DNA of 64,000 nucleotides from JBBKWU01 sp037969035 (GCA_037969035.1 JBBKWU010000012.1:222153-286152); one strand, 5' to 3'; numbered from the stretch's first letter, positions 49,391 through 58,282 are shown. Made by a program: numbers and translations. The notes: a model not told the origin generated them from the sequence alone.

Positions 49391-50311
49391 ATGACGTATA
49401 ATCAAGAACAGCTAAACAGAATGTCTGACGCGCAAGGCTTTATCGCCGCGCTCGATCAAAGTGGTGGCTCAACGCCAAAAGCCCTCAAAAATTACGGTGT
49501 GGATGAAAGCGCCTACTCCAACGACGAAGAAATGTTTGCCTGCGTTCACGAAATGCGCGCCCGCATCATTACATCCCCTGCTTTTAACGGTGAAAAAATT
49601 CTAGGCACTATCCTGTTTGAAAAAACAATGGATGGTAAAATCGAAGGTATTCCAACAGCGCAGTATCTTTGGGATAAATTGAACGTCATTCCGTTTTTGA
49701 AAGTCGATCAAGGACTCGCGAACGAGAAAAACGGCGTTCAGCTTATGAAAGCTATGCCAGAGTTGGATAAGCTACTAACCCGTGCAAAACAAGCTGGCGT
49801 CTTTGGTACAAAAATGCGCTCTGTCATTAAACACGCCTCCGAAGCAGGTATTGCGGACATTGTTAAACAACAATTCGAAATCGGCGCACAGATTATCGGT
49901 CACGGCCTTGTTCCCATTATCGAACCAGAAATCGACATCCACGCCGCCGACAAAGCAGAATGCGAAGACATCTTGAAAACTCAGCTTTTAAAGCATGTAA
50001 ACGCCCTCGCTGATGATCAAAAAGTGATGCTTAAGCTCACGTTGCCGGAGCAAGACAATCTATATAGAGAGCTAATCGCGCATAAAAACGTCGTGCGCGT
50101 TGTGGCACTATCTGGTGGTTATGATATCGAAGAAGCCTGTACACGCCTCGGCCGTAATGACGGTATGATCGCCAGTTTCTCTCGCGCATTATCAAATGAT
50201 TTGCAAGCCTCGCAAAGTGATGTCGAATTTAATCAAGCGCTACAAACAGCCATTGATAAGATTTACAACGCATCCGTACAAGGCAAACAGGCTTCTCAAG
50301 CGGCGGAGTAA
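49391..50311 (+). CDS. fda: Fructose-bisphosphate aldolase, class I
   Basis: Schiff-base aldolase splitting fructose-1,6-bisphosphate. The 306-residue protein has IAALDQSGGSTPKAL near 18, FLKVDQGL near 97, KMRSVIK near 140, and the Lys in VMLKLTLPEQ that should form the Schiff base. Length and sequence match the short bacterial class I family (Staphylococcus FdaB type), not class II. Ribosome site GGGAGAG (49378-49384). Confidence 0.95.
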   Translation: MTYNQEQLNRMSDAQGFIAALDQSGGSTPKALKNYGVDESAYSNDEEMFACVHEMRARIITSPAFNGEKILGTILFEKTMDGKIEGIPTAQYLWDKLNVIPFLKVDQGLANEKNGVQLMKAMPELDKLLTRAKQAGVFGTKMRSVIKHASEAGIADIVKQQFEIGAQIIGHGLVPIIEPEIDIHAADKAECEDILKTQLLKHVNALADDQKVMLKLTLPEQDNLYRELIAHKNVVRVVALSGGYDIEEACTRLGRNDGMIASFSRALSNDLQASQSDVEFNQALQTAIDKIYNASVQGKQASQAAE

Positions 50312-50314
50312 GTT

Positions 50315-50809
50315 TTGCCAAGACACCATAACAAACGGCATAAAAAGCAACCGAACGACCCACGCTTCATGATTTACAGCTTAATGATTGCTGTATTTAT
50401 CTTTTTGGCAAGCGGTGGTCGTTTGCCGCAACTTGCGCCTGCCGAGCCCTCTGCTGAAACGTCGCAAGAAGCCCTAATTACGACCACGCCGAACCAGATC
50501 ACCCTCACGCCCGAAAGAGCACAGCATATTCTCTATGGTGATGCGACGGGCGGCGGGCATATATATGGCGCGAACAAGCCCTGTAAAAGTGAATTTCCAC
50601 AAGATTGGGATGCTGATGAAATCATTGATACCGTCACCCACATTGCCGCGAATGATAACCTGCCGTGGCAGCAAGAAAGCAACGGTTACTACACCGCTGA
50701 AACCACCCATGAAAATGTCAAAGTCCGTGTCGTCTTAGGCGCAGAAAAGAAAAACATCATCACCGCCTACCCGCTCAATACCTCACGCAACGCCTGTGAT
50801 AACCGTTAA
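50315..50809 (+). CDS. Membrane-anchored EndoU-type nuclease domain protein
   Basis: A 164-residue protein with a TTG start (50315) supported by GGAG (50305-50308), 3 bp after the aldolase stop. A basic cytosolic N terminus is followed by a membrane anchor (about 18-33) and a Pro/Ala/Glu linker; residues 60-164 match bacterial EndoU RNase domains as found at the ends of contact-dependent toxins: AQHILYGDATGGGH with H71 and H82 (candidate catalytic His pair), CKSEFPQDWDADEIIDTV, and the ITAYP end with T150/Y152. The orientation puts the domain in the periplasm. Family call is from motif memory; no immunity gene is obvious. Confidence 0.65.
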   Translation: MPRHHNKRHKKQPNDPRFMIYSLMIAVFIFLASGGRLPQLAPAEPSAETSQEALITTTPNQITLTPERAQHILYGDATGGGHIYGANKPCKSEFPQDWDADEIIDTVTHIAANDNLPWQQESNGYYTAETTHENVKVRVVLGAEKKNIITAYPLNTSRNACDNR

Positions 50810-50907
50810 ACCCCTACCTATGCACTGTGTATTCATTATTTTCTTCCATTTCTATGGTTATTTAAGTAACAATACAAAAAATAAAAAACTAAACAGGTAG
50901 GATATCT

Positions 50908-51219
50908 ATGCGAAACTTATTCATGGCCGCCGCACTCGCTGCCCCAATTTTTGCCGCAACAATAGCAAATGCCCAACAACAGATACCTTGCGAAGACTAC
51001 GGCACAGTTATGAGCATTTTCGAGGGGCAAGGAACAGTTTTCAGAGGCACAACAGAAGGCCCAAACCATAGAGTTGTGGAAATATTTGAAAATATAAGCA
51101 CAGGCAAAGGCATCGCTATTTTCCACGATACACACAACTCCAGAGCATGTCCCGTTTCCGCAGGCTTTGATTACGCTGGCCTTGCATCAAGAGCGACTAT
51201 CAAGCCACCAAGGCAATAA
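50908..51219 (+). CDS. Small exported protein, unknown function
   Basis: A 103-residue protein with a clear signal peptide (cleavage near ANAQ). Mature part of about 82 residues has two Cys (IPCEDYG and RACPVS), which could form a disulfide, and a beta-rich middle (RVVEIFENISTGKGIAIFHD). No family recognised. AGGTAGGAT precedes the ATG. It follows the EndoU-like gene by 98 bp on the same strand; a periplasmic partner role is possible but unsupported. Confidence 0.65.
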   Translation: MRNLFMAAALAAPIFAATIANAQQQIPCEDYGTVMSIFEGQGTVFRGTTEGPNHRVVEIFENISTGKGIAIFHDTHNSRACPVSAGFDYAGLASRATIKPPRQ

Positions 51220-51230
51220 ACGCCATTTCT

Positions 51231-51848
51231 CTATAACTGAAATTTATTTTGCAGGCTTTTGAGTGATGATTGTTGCTGCTTTGATGTCAATGCCGCACCG
51301 ACTTGACGTTTCCATTCATCAAGCGTTCCCTGCTCTTTCATAACATCAAATGCCTTAGCTATAAAACGGCCTATGACATTCTCTGGCCTTACTCTTTCTA
51401 TCGAAAGTTTTTCGTAGTAATCAGATAAATGATCCCAATCCAGTAATAATACACGATAGGCAGACGCAATCCGTTTCAAGGTATCTCGATCAGAGATTAA
51501 ATTAAACGGTGCCATCACATCTTCCACACCTTTACGCGCATCTTCTTCGCTCGTAGCCGAAGCAAAGTCGCGAATACCAGATCGCATTTGATCGCCCGCA
51601 TTCTTATTATTCATTTTAGCAGCCATGTTTGCTATTGCTTTGTCGTATGCTGATACATCATTAAATGCAGAAGCCATACGAAATACTCTAAGGTTTGAGG
51701 CCTCCCTGTTAAATGCCTGTTTAACGAGACATTCCACTTCACCGTCGCAGATATTCCCGTCATCATCTTTAGGTGCCGCTTGAAGATATTCCCTCTGCGC
51801 CACTATTTTTATTGCCTGATCTACGATTTTTTTGATTGTTTTCGACAT
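51231..51848 (-). CDS. Hypothetical protein, helical
   Basis: A 205-residue soluble, mostly helical protein. No family recognised. It has two Cys close together (NICDGEVECLVKQAF), a YEKLSIERVRPENVIGRFIAKAFDVMKEQ segment, and a Gln/Ser-rich end. It is convergent with the exported-protein gene (11 bp) and follows epmA on the minus strand by 23 bp, with GGGGAATAG as ribosome site. Confidence 0.65.
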   Translation of the reverse strand: MSKTIKKIVDQAIKIVAQREYLQAAPKDDDGNICDGEVECLVKQAFNREASNLRVFRMASAFNDVSAYDKAIANMAAKMNNKNAGDQMRSGIRDFASATSEEDARKGVEDVMAPFNLISDRDTLKRIASAYRVLLLDWDHLSDYYEKLSIERVRPENVIGRFIAKAFDVMKEQGTLDEWKRQVGAALTSKQQQSSLKSLQNKFQL

Positions 51849-51871
51849 AGCTATTCCCCTGTTTTTATTTT

Positions 51872-52837
51872 CTAAACCTTACCACACCACAGGACATCGT
51901 CAATTTCATCTGTGCCGCATGCCAGCATCGCGAGGCGATCAATACCAAGCGCAATCCCCCCACTTTCGGGCATGCCGTGTTCGAGCGCGTCGAGGAAATC
52001 ATAATCAATCGGCCAGTCTTGCCCGTAATGCTGCACTTTCAGCGCCATGTCGGCCTTAAACCGCTCGCGTTGCACCTTCGCGTCAGTTAGCTCACCAAAC
52101 GCATTGGCAAGCTCTATCCCGCACGCATAAAGCTCAAATCGCTCTGCAAAGCGCGCATCATCAGGGCACGGGCGCGATAATGCCGCCATACTAACGGGGT
52201 AATCATATAAAATTGTCGGCTGCCCAACGCCCAAAGGCCGCTCGACCTTGTTCAGGAACACATCATAGAACAGATCATCCCATTCTTGCGCACTCGCATC
52301 GGGCGACACATCAATGCCGGCGTATTTCTTATAAGCTTCAATCACGCTCAAATATTCCCATTCCGCGAACGGATCAGCACTTTTATCCTGATAGCGGTAT
52401 TCTGTCACACCGCATGCTGTCGCAACCTGCCGCAGCAGAGCTTCGCAATCCGCCATAATGTCCTTATACCCTGCGTTGGCGCGATACCATTCAATCATCG
52501 TGAACTCACAACTATGCATCGAGCTGCTCTCGGCATTTCTAAATGTATGGCAAATCTGATAAATCTTGGGCAAACCTGCTACCAGAAGTTTTTTCATCGC
52601 GAATTCAGGGCTGGTGTGCAGATATAGATCGCGTGTTTTATCGCGTTCCGGATTTAAAAGCTCCGTCTTAAACGCATGTAAATGCGGCTCCATACCCGGT
52701 GAAATTTGCAGTGCAGGCGTTTCAACCTCTAAAAACCCCATATCATCAAAACACGTACGTACAGCCTTAATCAGCCTCGCACGCATTTCAAGTTTATCAC
52801 GTTTTTGCGCGAATATTTCAGGTTTCCACCAGTTCAT
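51872..52837 (-). CDS. epmA: EF-P lysine ligase EpmA (GenX/PoxA), truncated class II LysRS paralogue
   Basis: Attaches beta-lysine to the conserved Lys of EF-P. The 321-residue protein is the catalytic core of a class II lysyl-tRNA synthetase without the anticodon domain: motif 1 GFLEVETPALQ, motif 2 FRNAESSSMHSCEFTMIEWYRA, motif 3 GIALGIDRLAML. Length is that of EpmA (about 325). The efp gene is in this window at 15995; EpmB, which supplies beta-lysine, is not. Divergent from rpmE by 124 bp. Confidence 0.95.
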   Translation of the reverse strand: MNWWKPEIFAQKRDKLEMRARLIKAVRTCFDDMGFLEVETPALQISPGMEPHLHAFKTELLNPERDKTRDLYLHTSPEFAMKKLLVAGLPKIYQICHTFRNAESSSMHSCEFTMIEWYRANAGYKDIMADCEALLRQVATACGVTEYRYQDKSADPFAEWEYLSVIEAYKKYAGIDVSPDASAQEWDDLFYDVFLNKVERPLGVGQPTILYDYPVSMAALSRPCPDDARFAERFELYACGIELANAFGELTDAKVQRERFKADMALKVQHYGQDWPIDYDFLDALEHGMPESGGIALGIDRLAMLACGTDEIDDVLWCGKV

Positions 52838-52961
52838 AATAGCGTTACATTACAAGAGCCGTAAAAACAAACAAGCAGAGATCATAAAAAGTCATAAAAA
52901 ATCCTTGCATTTTAAACGCACACGGGCTAAAAACGCCTTTCGTTACATTAGGAGATTACAG

Positions 52962-53192
52962 ATGAAACAAGAAATTCATCCCGACTACCACGAGATTACA
53001 GTTGTTATGACCGATGGTACAGAATACAAAACCCACAGCACATGGGGCAAAGAAGGCGACGTCATGAAACTTGACGTTGATTCTAAGTCACACCCTGCAT
53101 GGTCTGGTGGAACTGGTAAAGTTATTGAAAAAGGCCAACTCGACAAATTCGAGAAACGCTTTGGCGGTCTTTTCGGCGCAACCGACAAGTAA
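52962..53192 (+). CDS. rpmE: 50S ribosomal protein L31 (bL31)
   Basis: The 76-residue protein reads KQEIHPDYHEITVVMTDGTE, STWGKEGDVMKLDVDSKSHPAWSGG and FEKRFGGLF, matching the alphaproteobacterial L31. The zinc-binding CxxC pair of the Zn form is absent, so this is the Zn-independent type. The ATG at 52962 follows AGGAG (52950-52954) well; an open frame runs on upstream without homology. A terminator hairpin follows 28 bp after the stop. Confidence 0.95.
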   Translation: MKQEIHPDYHEITVVMTDGTEYKTHSTWGKEGDVMKLDVDSKSHPAWSGGTGKVIEKGQLDKFEKRFGGLFGATDK

Positions 53193-53220
53193 TAAACCAC
53201 CACATACAGAACAACGTCAA

Positions 53221-53250
53221 AACGGCCCCATTTGTGAGGCCGTTTTTTTT
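53221..53250 (+). terminator. Intrinsic terminator after rpmE
   Basis: AACGGCC (53221-53227), 10-nt loop, GGCCGTT (53238-53244) and a run of T to 53250. Confidence 0.9.
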
Positions 53251-53290
53251 ATGTCTGTGTGTGGTGTGTTTCGTTTATTTTATATTCACC

Positions 53291-53449
53291 GTCATTGCGA
53301 GCGACCAAAGGAAGCGCGGCAATCCAGCATGGTTGCTGCTGCAAGACTCTGGATTGCTTCGTCGCTGCAAAGCAAGCCCAAAGGACTTATATTTGCATCT
53401 TTAAGGTAGTGAACAAACCTACGGTTTGCTTCACGCTCCTCGCAATGAC
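53291..53449. repeat. Palindromic dispersed-repeat-like (MITE-like) element
   Basis: Begins GTCATTGCGAGCG (53291-53303) and ends CGCTCCTCGCAATGAC (53434-53449), near-perfect terminal inverted repeats. Inside are a second pair, GCGGCAATCCAG near 53316 and CTCTGGATTGC near 53348. This is the sequence style of short palindromic repeats scattered in Rickettsiales and other alphaproteobacterial genomes. It encodes no supported protein and fills the gap between the rpmE terminator and the 3' end of valS. Only one copy is in the window. Confidence 0.75.
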
Positions 53450-53458
53450 AATATAAAT

Positions 53459-56116
53459 TCATGCCGCTTCCAACTGCTTCAACGCCTGACTTAGTTTATT
53501 GCGTATCATTTCGGCTTCTTCGCGGCGCGATTTTTGCTCGGCGATGATTTCTTCCGGTGCGTTTGATATAAATCTTTTATCTTCAAGCTTTTGTGAGATC
53601 TTTTTAATATCTAACTCGAGCTTGCCAATCTGCTTGCGCAAGCGATCACGTTCTTGATCTAGATCAATAATATCGGCGATCGGTAAAATCAGCATCGTTT
53701 TATCAACGACCGTTTGAATCGAGCCTTTTGGTGGTTCGCCATCGATAATCTCGATATCACTCAAGCGCGCCATTTGCTTGAGAATCACATCGTATTCCTG
53801 CAATCCTTCTTGCGTTTTAGCGCAGGCATCCTTAACCAAGAGCTTAATCTTCGCACCCGCAGGCACGTTCATATCCGAACGCACAGAACGAATTTCAGAG
53901 ATAAAGCGCATCAACCAGTCAATCTTGGTAACAGCATCTTCATTCACAAGCTCCGCGCCATATTGCGGCCATTGCGATGCAATTAGACGTCCCTCGTCAC
54001 CACGATCCGCCATTTCCTCGAACAGCTTTTCTGTTACGAAAGGCATGAAAGGGTTGAGAAGCGTTAGGATTTGATCCAATACCCAACCAGTTGTCTGGCG
54101 GGTTTCTTCTTTTAACGCCGCATCATCACCGTTAAGAACAGGCTTTGAAAACTCTAAATACCAGTCACAGAACGTGCCCCATGTGAAATGATAGATCGAA
54201 TTCGCCGCATCATTGAATTTATAAAGATCAAGCGCCGTTTCAATCCCCTGCTTTGCTTTAACAACCTCGGACACAATCCATTTATTGAGCGTGCCATCAA
54301 GCTTTGTCGGGTCGAACCCGACAACAGGGCGACATTCATTCATTTCGCAATAACGCGCTGCATTCCAAAGCTTCGTGGCAAAGTTTCGATACCCTTCCAC
54401 ACGATCTTCGGACAGGCGGATATCACGCCCCTGTGCCGCCATCGCTGTTAATGTGAAGCGTAGCGCATCTGTGCCGTACTTCTCGATCAAATCCAGCGGG
54501 TTAATCACGTTGCCTTTAGTTTTGGACATTTTCTGTCCTTTGGAATCGCGAACAAGCGCGTGGATATAAACCTTTTTGAACGGTACTTCGTCCATAAAGT
54601 GAATCCCCATCATCATCATACGTGCGACCCAGAAGAATATAATATCAAAACCAGTAATCAAAACATCACCAGGGTAATACTTTGCAAGCTCAGGCGTTTC
54701 ATCAGGCCAACCAAGCGTTGAGAACGGCCAGAGCGCAGATGAGAACCATGTATCCAAAACATCATCATCCTGACGCAGGATAACACCATCGCCAAAACGT
54801 GCTTTAGCTTCAACCATCGCTTCGTCTTCGGTTTCCGCGACAAAGATAGAGCCATCAGGGCCATACCACGCAGGAATACGGTGTCCCCACCATAATTGAC
54901 GTGAGATACACCATGGCTGTATATTTTCCATCCATGAGAAGTATGTGTTCTCCCACTGCTTAGGCACAAACTCGGTTTTGCCGCTGCGCACAGCCTCGAT
55001 AGCTGGCTTTGCGAGAGTTTCTGCGTCAACATACCATTGGTCTGTCAAAAACGGCTCTATGACCGTTGTTTTTGTTTTTTCATCATAAGGGACGGAGTGC
55101 TTGATATCTTCAACTTCCACGAGCAAATCAAGCTCTTCAAGCTCCTGAAGAACCTTCTTACGCGCCTCATAACGATCAAGCCCACGATAAGCTTCGGGAG
55201 CCTCGTCGCTGATACAGGCACTTTCATCAAAAATGTTGATCATCGGTAGGTTATGACGTTTACCAACTTCGAAGTCATTGAAATCATGCGCAGGTGTAAT
55301 CTTCACAGCACCACTGCCCTTTTCAGGATCAGAATATTCATCGGCAACAATCGGAATGGGGCGATTACAAATCGGCAGCACGGCAAATTTACCGATAAGC
55401 TCTTTATAACGCTCGTCCTCAGGATTCACAGCAATCGCCGTATCGCCAAGCATTGTTTCGGGGCGCGTTGTGGCAACAGTAATGAAACGCTCTTGCTCAC
55501 CTTCAATCGGATAACGGATATGCCACATGTGGCCTTTAACTTCGCGTTGCTCAACCTCAAGGTCAGAAACAGCGGTATGTAATTTAGGATCCCAGTTCAC
55601 AAGGCGTTTATCGCGGTAGATCAAACCTTCTTTATGAAGGCGTACAAACACACGGCGCACGGCAGTGGAAAGCCCCTCATCCATTGTGAAGCGCTCACGA
55701 TCCCAGTCAGGTGTCGCGCCGAGACGACGGAGCTGGTTGACAATCGTGCCGCCAGATTCTTCTTTCCATTCCCAAACTTTTTCTAAGAAGCCTTCACGCC
55801 CCAAATCGCGGCGGTGCTTACCTTCTGATTCTAATTGACGTTCAACGACCATCTGCGTGGCGATGCCCGCATGGTCTGTGCCGGGCTGCCAAAGTGCGTC
55901 TTTATTCTGCATACGGGCGTAACGGGTGAGGATATCTTGCAAGGTCATGTTGAGCGCATGCCCCATGTGAAGGCTGCCCGTCACGTTTGGCGGCGGCATC
56001 ATCACGGTGAATGGCGCATTATTACTTTCGGGCTTGGCGGCAAAAATGCCTGAGCCTTCCCATTCGTTGTAATAATCTAATTCGATTGTTTCGGGCTGAA
56101 ATGTTTTATCCAGCAT
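53459..56116 (-). CDS. valS: Valyl-tRNA synthetase
   Basis: Class I synthetase charging tRNA-Val. The 885-residue protein has PPPNVTGSLHMGH (HIGH-type motif near 50), the editing domain (about 170-350) with TTRPETMLGDTA, KMSKT (in GQKMSKTKGNVI near 530), the anticodon-binding domain, and a C-terminal coiled coil (DQERDRLRKQIGKLELDIKKIS). It is shorter than E. coli ValS but usual for the group. It follows popZ, the conserved pair. Confidence 0.97.
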   Translation of the reverse strand: MLDKTFQPETIELDYYNEWEGSGIFAAKPESNNAPFTVMMPPPNVTGSLHMGHALNMTLQDILTRYARMQNKDALWQPGTDHAGIATQMVVERQLESEGKHRRDLGREGFLEKVWEWKEESGGTIVNQLRRLGATPDWDRERFTMDEGLSTAVRRVFVRLHKEGLIYRDKRLVNWDPKLHTAVSDLEVEQREVKGHMWHIRYPIEGEQERFITVATTRPETMLGDTAIAVNPEDERYKELIGKFAVLPICNRPIPIVADEYSDPEKGSGAVKITPAHDFNDFEVGKRHNLPMINIFDESACISDEAPEAYRGLDRYEARKKVLQELEELDLLVEVEDIKHSVPYDEKTKTTVIEPFLTDQWYVDAETLAKPAIEAVRSGKTEFVPKQWENTYFSWMENIQPWCISRQLWWGHRIPAWYGPDGSIFVAETEDEAMVEAKARFGDGVILRQDDDVLDTWFSSALWPFSTLGWPDETPELAKYYPGDVLITGFDIIFFWVARMMMMGIHFMDEVPFKKVYIHALVRDSKGQKMSKTKGNVINPLDLIEKYGTDALRFTLTAMAAQGRDIRLSEDRVEGYRNFATKLWNAARYCEMNECRPVVGFDPTKLDGTLNKWIVSEVVKAKQGIETALDLYKFNDAANSIYHFTWGTFCDWYLEFSKPVLNGDDAALKEETRQTTGWVLDQILTLLNPFMPFVTEKLFEEMADRGDEGRLIASQWPQYGAELVNEDAVTKIDWLMRFISEIRSVRSDMNVPAGAKIKLLVKDACAKTQEGLQEYDVILKQMARLSDIEIIDGEPPKGSIQTVVDKTMLILPIADIIDLDQERDRLRKQIGKLELDIKKISQKLEDKRFISNAPEEIIAEQKSRREEAEMIRNKLSQALKQLEAA

Positions 56117-56180
56117 GGGTAATCTTCCTTGCGTTTAATTACGGATAACTCCGCGTTCATTAATACTTACAAGGAATGTT

Positions 56181-56741
56181 TTACTCGTCCATGACCTTAT
56201 TTGCAAGGCGTTGAAGCTCTTTCTGGACCAATTTTTCGATTAATGGCGGTAAATTCTGGTCAAGCCAGTCACGCAACATCGGACGCATAAGCTCACGCAC
56301 GATATCTTCGAGGGTAATGTTGCCCAAACGACCGCTGCGCTCCACAGCCATATTCCCCATAAGTGCGGAGAAACCGTCCATCGCTGCTTTTTGTGCATTA
56401 CCTGTGAGAATATCCGAATCATCAAGATCATCATCAGCCGCGTCAGGCTCATCACGATCTTGCATATCTATTTCAATTTTTTCTTCAATAACGGGAGCAG
56501 GTTCTGGTTCATCGTCAACGATGTCAAACTCTTCGTCATCGTCATCGCCACCGACAACATCAGTCAACTCTAAAACATCGTCTTCAGGCTCGGGCTCTGG
56601 TGCGGGGGCAACCTTCGGTGCAGGCGCAACTTCAGGGGCAGCCTCTTCGGCTCCCTCTTCGTCGTCGTCAGAAATGATCTGCCTTATAGAAGCCAGTATT
56701 TCCTCGATCGATGGTTCTTGTTCTTCAGCGTCTGCAGCCAT
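56181..56741 (-). CDS. popZ: Polar organising protein PopZ (DUF2497)
   Basis: PopZ forms a matrix at cell poles that anchors the origin through ParB and recruits signalling proteins. The 186-residue protein starts at 56741 (MAADAEEQEPS); the open frame runs 19 codons further without homology. It shows the N-terminal interaction helix SIEEILASIRQIISDD, a long acidic Pro/Glu/Asp-rich disordered region (about 30-115), and the C-terminal helical oligomerisation region (ITLEDIVRELMRPMLRDWLDQNLPPLIEKLVQKE). All three PopZ parts are present. Directly ahead of valS. Confidence 0.92.
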   Translation of the reverse strand: MAADAEEQEPSIEEILASIRQIISDDDEEGAEEAAPEVAPAPKVAPAPEPEPEDDVLELTDVVGGDDDDEEFDIVDDEPEPAPVIEEKIEIDMQDRDEPDAADDDLDDSDILTGNAQKAAMDGFSALMGNMAVERSGRLGNITLEDIVRELMRPMLRDWLDQNLPPLIEKLVQKELQRLANKVMDE

Positions 56742-56949
56742 ATATGAAAACCGTGTTGATGTAACACCTTGATTTAATAAGTTTCGTACATTGTGCACAT
56801 ATTGTCAAAGACCGATTATCGTCACTGCCTTTATATATACACATTTAACCTCTGTGATTTTCGTTCTGCTTTGCCCTAAATGCAAGCCCAATTACGGCTT
56901 ATCCCCTAAAAAGCTGTAAAAAACTTACACGGCGCGAACCCAAAAACAC

Positions 56950-57618
56950 TTAAAATACAAACACTTCCTCAGGGCTATACGAGGCCAGATAAGGCGTAGA
57001 GGCATCAAATGCCGCCCTAATCGAGCTGTCCCGTGCGCCGACGCGTTCCACGACCACTGCCTGCCCTTGTTGCGATGTATTCTCCCGCAGAACAGTACAA
57101 AGGCGTCCACCATCCGTTAATTGCGCCACAAGAGATTCGGGTATGCGCGCAATCGAGCCGTTCATCATAATAAGTGTATAGGGTGCATGATCCAAACCGC
57201 CCTCGTCTGGAGAACCATCAACAATGGCAATATTACACAAACCTAAATCGCTCCAGATTTGGCGTGCTTTATCATAAAAACCCGGAACTTGCTCCACCAC
57301 AACCACAGTTGTCACAAGCTTAGAAAGAATCGCCGTTGAATAACCACTATCATCGCCAATATTCAAAACAATATCATTCGCTTCAGGCGCAGCCTCTTGC
57401 AACATCTTCGCATATACGGTCGGCGCCATCAGAAACGCGCCATTATCTGTGCCGAATGAGACATCTTCATCAACATAGGAAACTGACTTCAAATGCGCAG
57501 GAACAAATATTTGGCGTGGCACAGTCGTAAAAGCCTCAATAATGCGCTCGTCTGTAACGCCATTGGTCTTAATCTGACAGTCCACCATGACTTTACGCAT
57601 TTTTTCAAAATTTTCCAT
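56950..57618 (-). CDS. pcm: Protein-L-isoaspartate O-methyltransferase homologue
   Basis: SAM-dependent methyltransferase that starts repair of isoaspartyl residues. The 222-residue protein has MVDCQIKTNGVTDERIIEAF at the start, PRQIFVP, SFGTDNGAFLMAP and the SAM-binding VLNIGDDSGYSTAIL (usual form E/N-I-G-x-G-S-G-Y), followed by VVVEQVPGF. The usual G-T/S-G-S-G-Y is changed to G-D-D-S-G-Y here. It lies ahead of popZ, a known alphaproteobacterial neighbourhood, but the tolC normally between them is not present. Confidence 0.85.
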   Translation of the reverse strand: MENFEKMRKVMVDCQIKTNGVTDERIIEAFTTVPRQIFVPAHLKSVSYVDEDVSFGTDNGAFLMAPTVYAKMLQEAAPEANDIVLNIGDDSGYSTAILSKLVTTVVVVEQVPGFYDKARQIWSDLGLCNIAIVDGSPDEGGLDHAPYTLIMMNGSIARIPESLVAQLTDGGRLCTVLRENTSQQGQAVVVERVGARDSSIRAAFDASTPYLASYSPEEVFVF

Positions 57619-57797
57619 CTATCTAACTCTCTATCTATATTCCGAAATATCGGAGAACATCATGCCACGAGTTTATGAGCATTAAAAGCCGTCTTGGCAA
57701 GACTTCCTCTTGCCGTGCGCTATTTTTTTAACAAACAGCCTAAAACTAACTGGATTTTTTTGAAAAGAAGTGCTATTTCCTAAGCGTCTAATGAGAT

Positions 57798-57871
57798 GGC
57801 GCCTTGGCAGAGTGGTTATGCAGAGGATTGCAAATCCTTGCACGCCGGTTCGACTCCGGCAGGTGCCTCCA
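57798..57871 (+). tRNA. tRNA-Cys(GCA)
   Basis: A 74-nt tRNA: acceptor GGCGCCT/AGGTGCC, anticodon loop TTGCAAA between GAGGA and TCCTT giving GCA (57830-57832), T-loop GGTTCGACTCC, encoded CCA (57869-57871). Confidence 0.96.
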
Positions 57872-57880
57872 TCATTTCCT

Positions 57881-58204
57881 CTACCCCACGCGGAAACCAT
57901 CACGGCTTGAAACAGCCGCTTCAGGGCTTGTGTTTCTATTGGCTGTGGCGGCATTCGTAACGCCGCGCACATCATGAACACTCATCGCAAATTGACTCCT
58001 TAAGCTATCATCAGGCTCAGCCTGAGGTACATCAAGCTCATTGCTAGATAAGAAGAACTGCATAATCTCGCCCGCCTGTATCAACATCCTTGCAGCCGCT
58101 ACAGGATCGACATTCCATGCAACCTGCTCCGCGCCTGCTGATGCTGAGAAATCACCTGTCGCCGTTTGTGTGCTTTCATTATTTTCAATATCTGTGTCAT
58201 ACAT
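57881..58204 (-). CDS. Hypothetical protein
   Basis: A 107-residue acidic protein without signal peptide or membrane segment. A helix (VDPVAAARMLIQAGEIMQFFLSS) stands out in an otherwise polar chain; the ends are Ser/Thr/Asn-rich and probably disordered. No family recognised. It sits on the minus strand between tRNA-Cys and tRNA-Asn. Confidence 0.55.
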   Translation of the reverse strand: MYDTDIENNESTQTATGDFSASAGAEQVAWNVDPVAAARMLIQAGEIMQFFLSSNELDVPQAEPDDSLRSQFAMSVHDVRGVTNAATANRNTSPEAAVSSRDGFRVG

Positions 58205-58282
58205 AAAGCCGATAGTAACAAGAAAAATTTAAGATTCATTTAACTCCGTTAGGCACAGTCCTGTCATTTACTGTGATACCTT

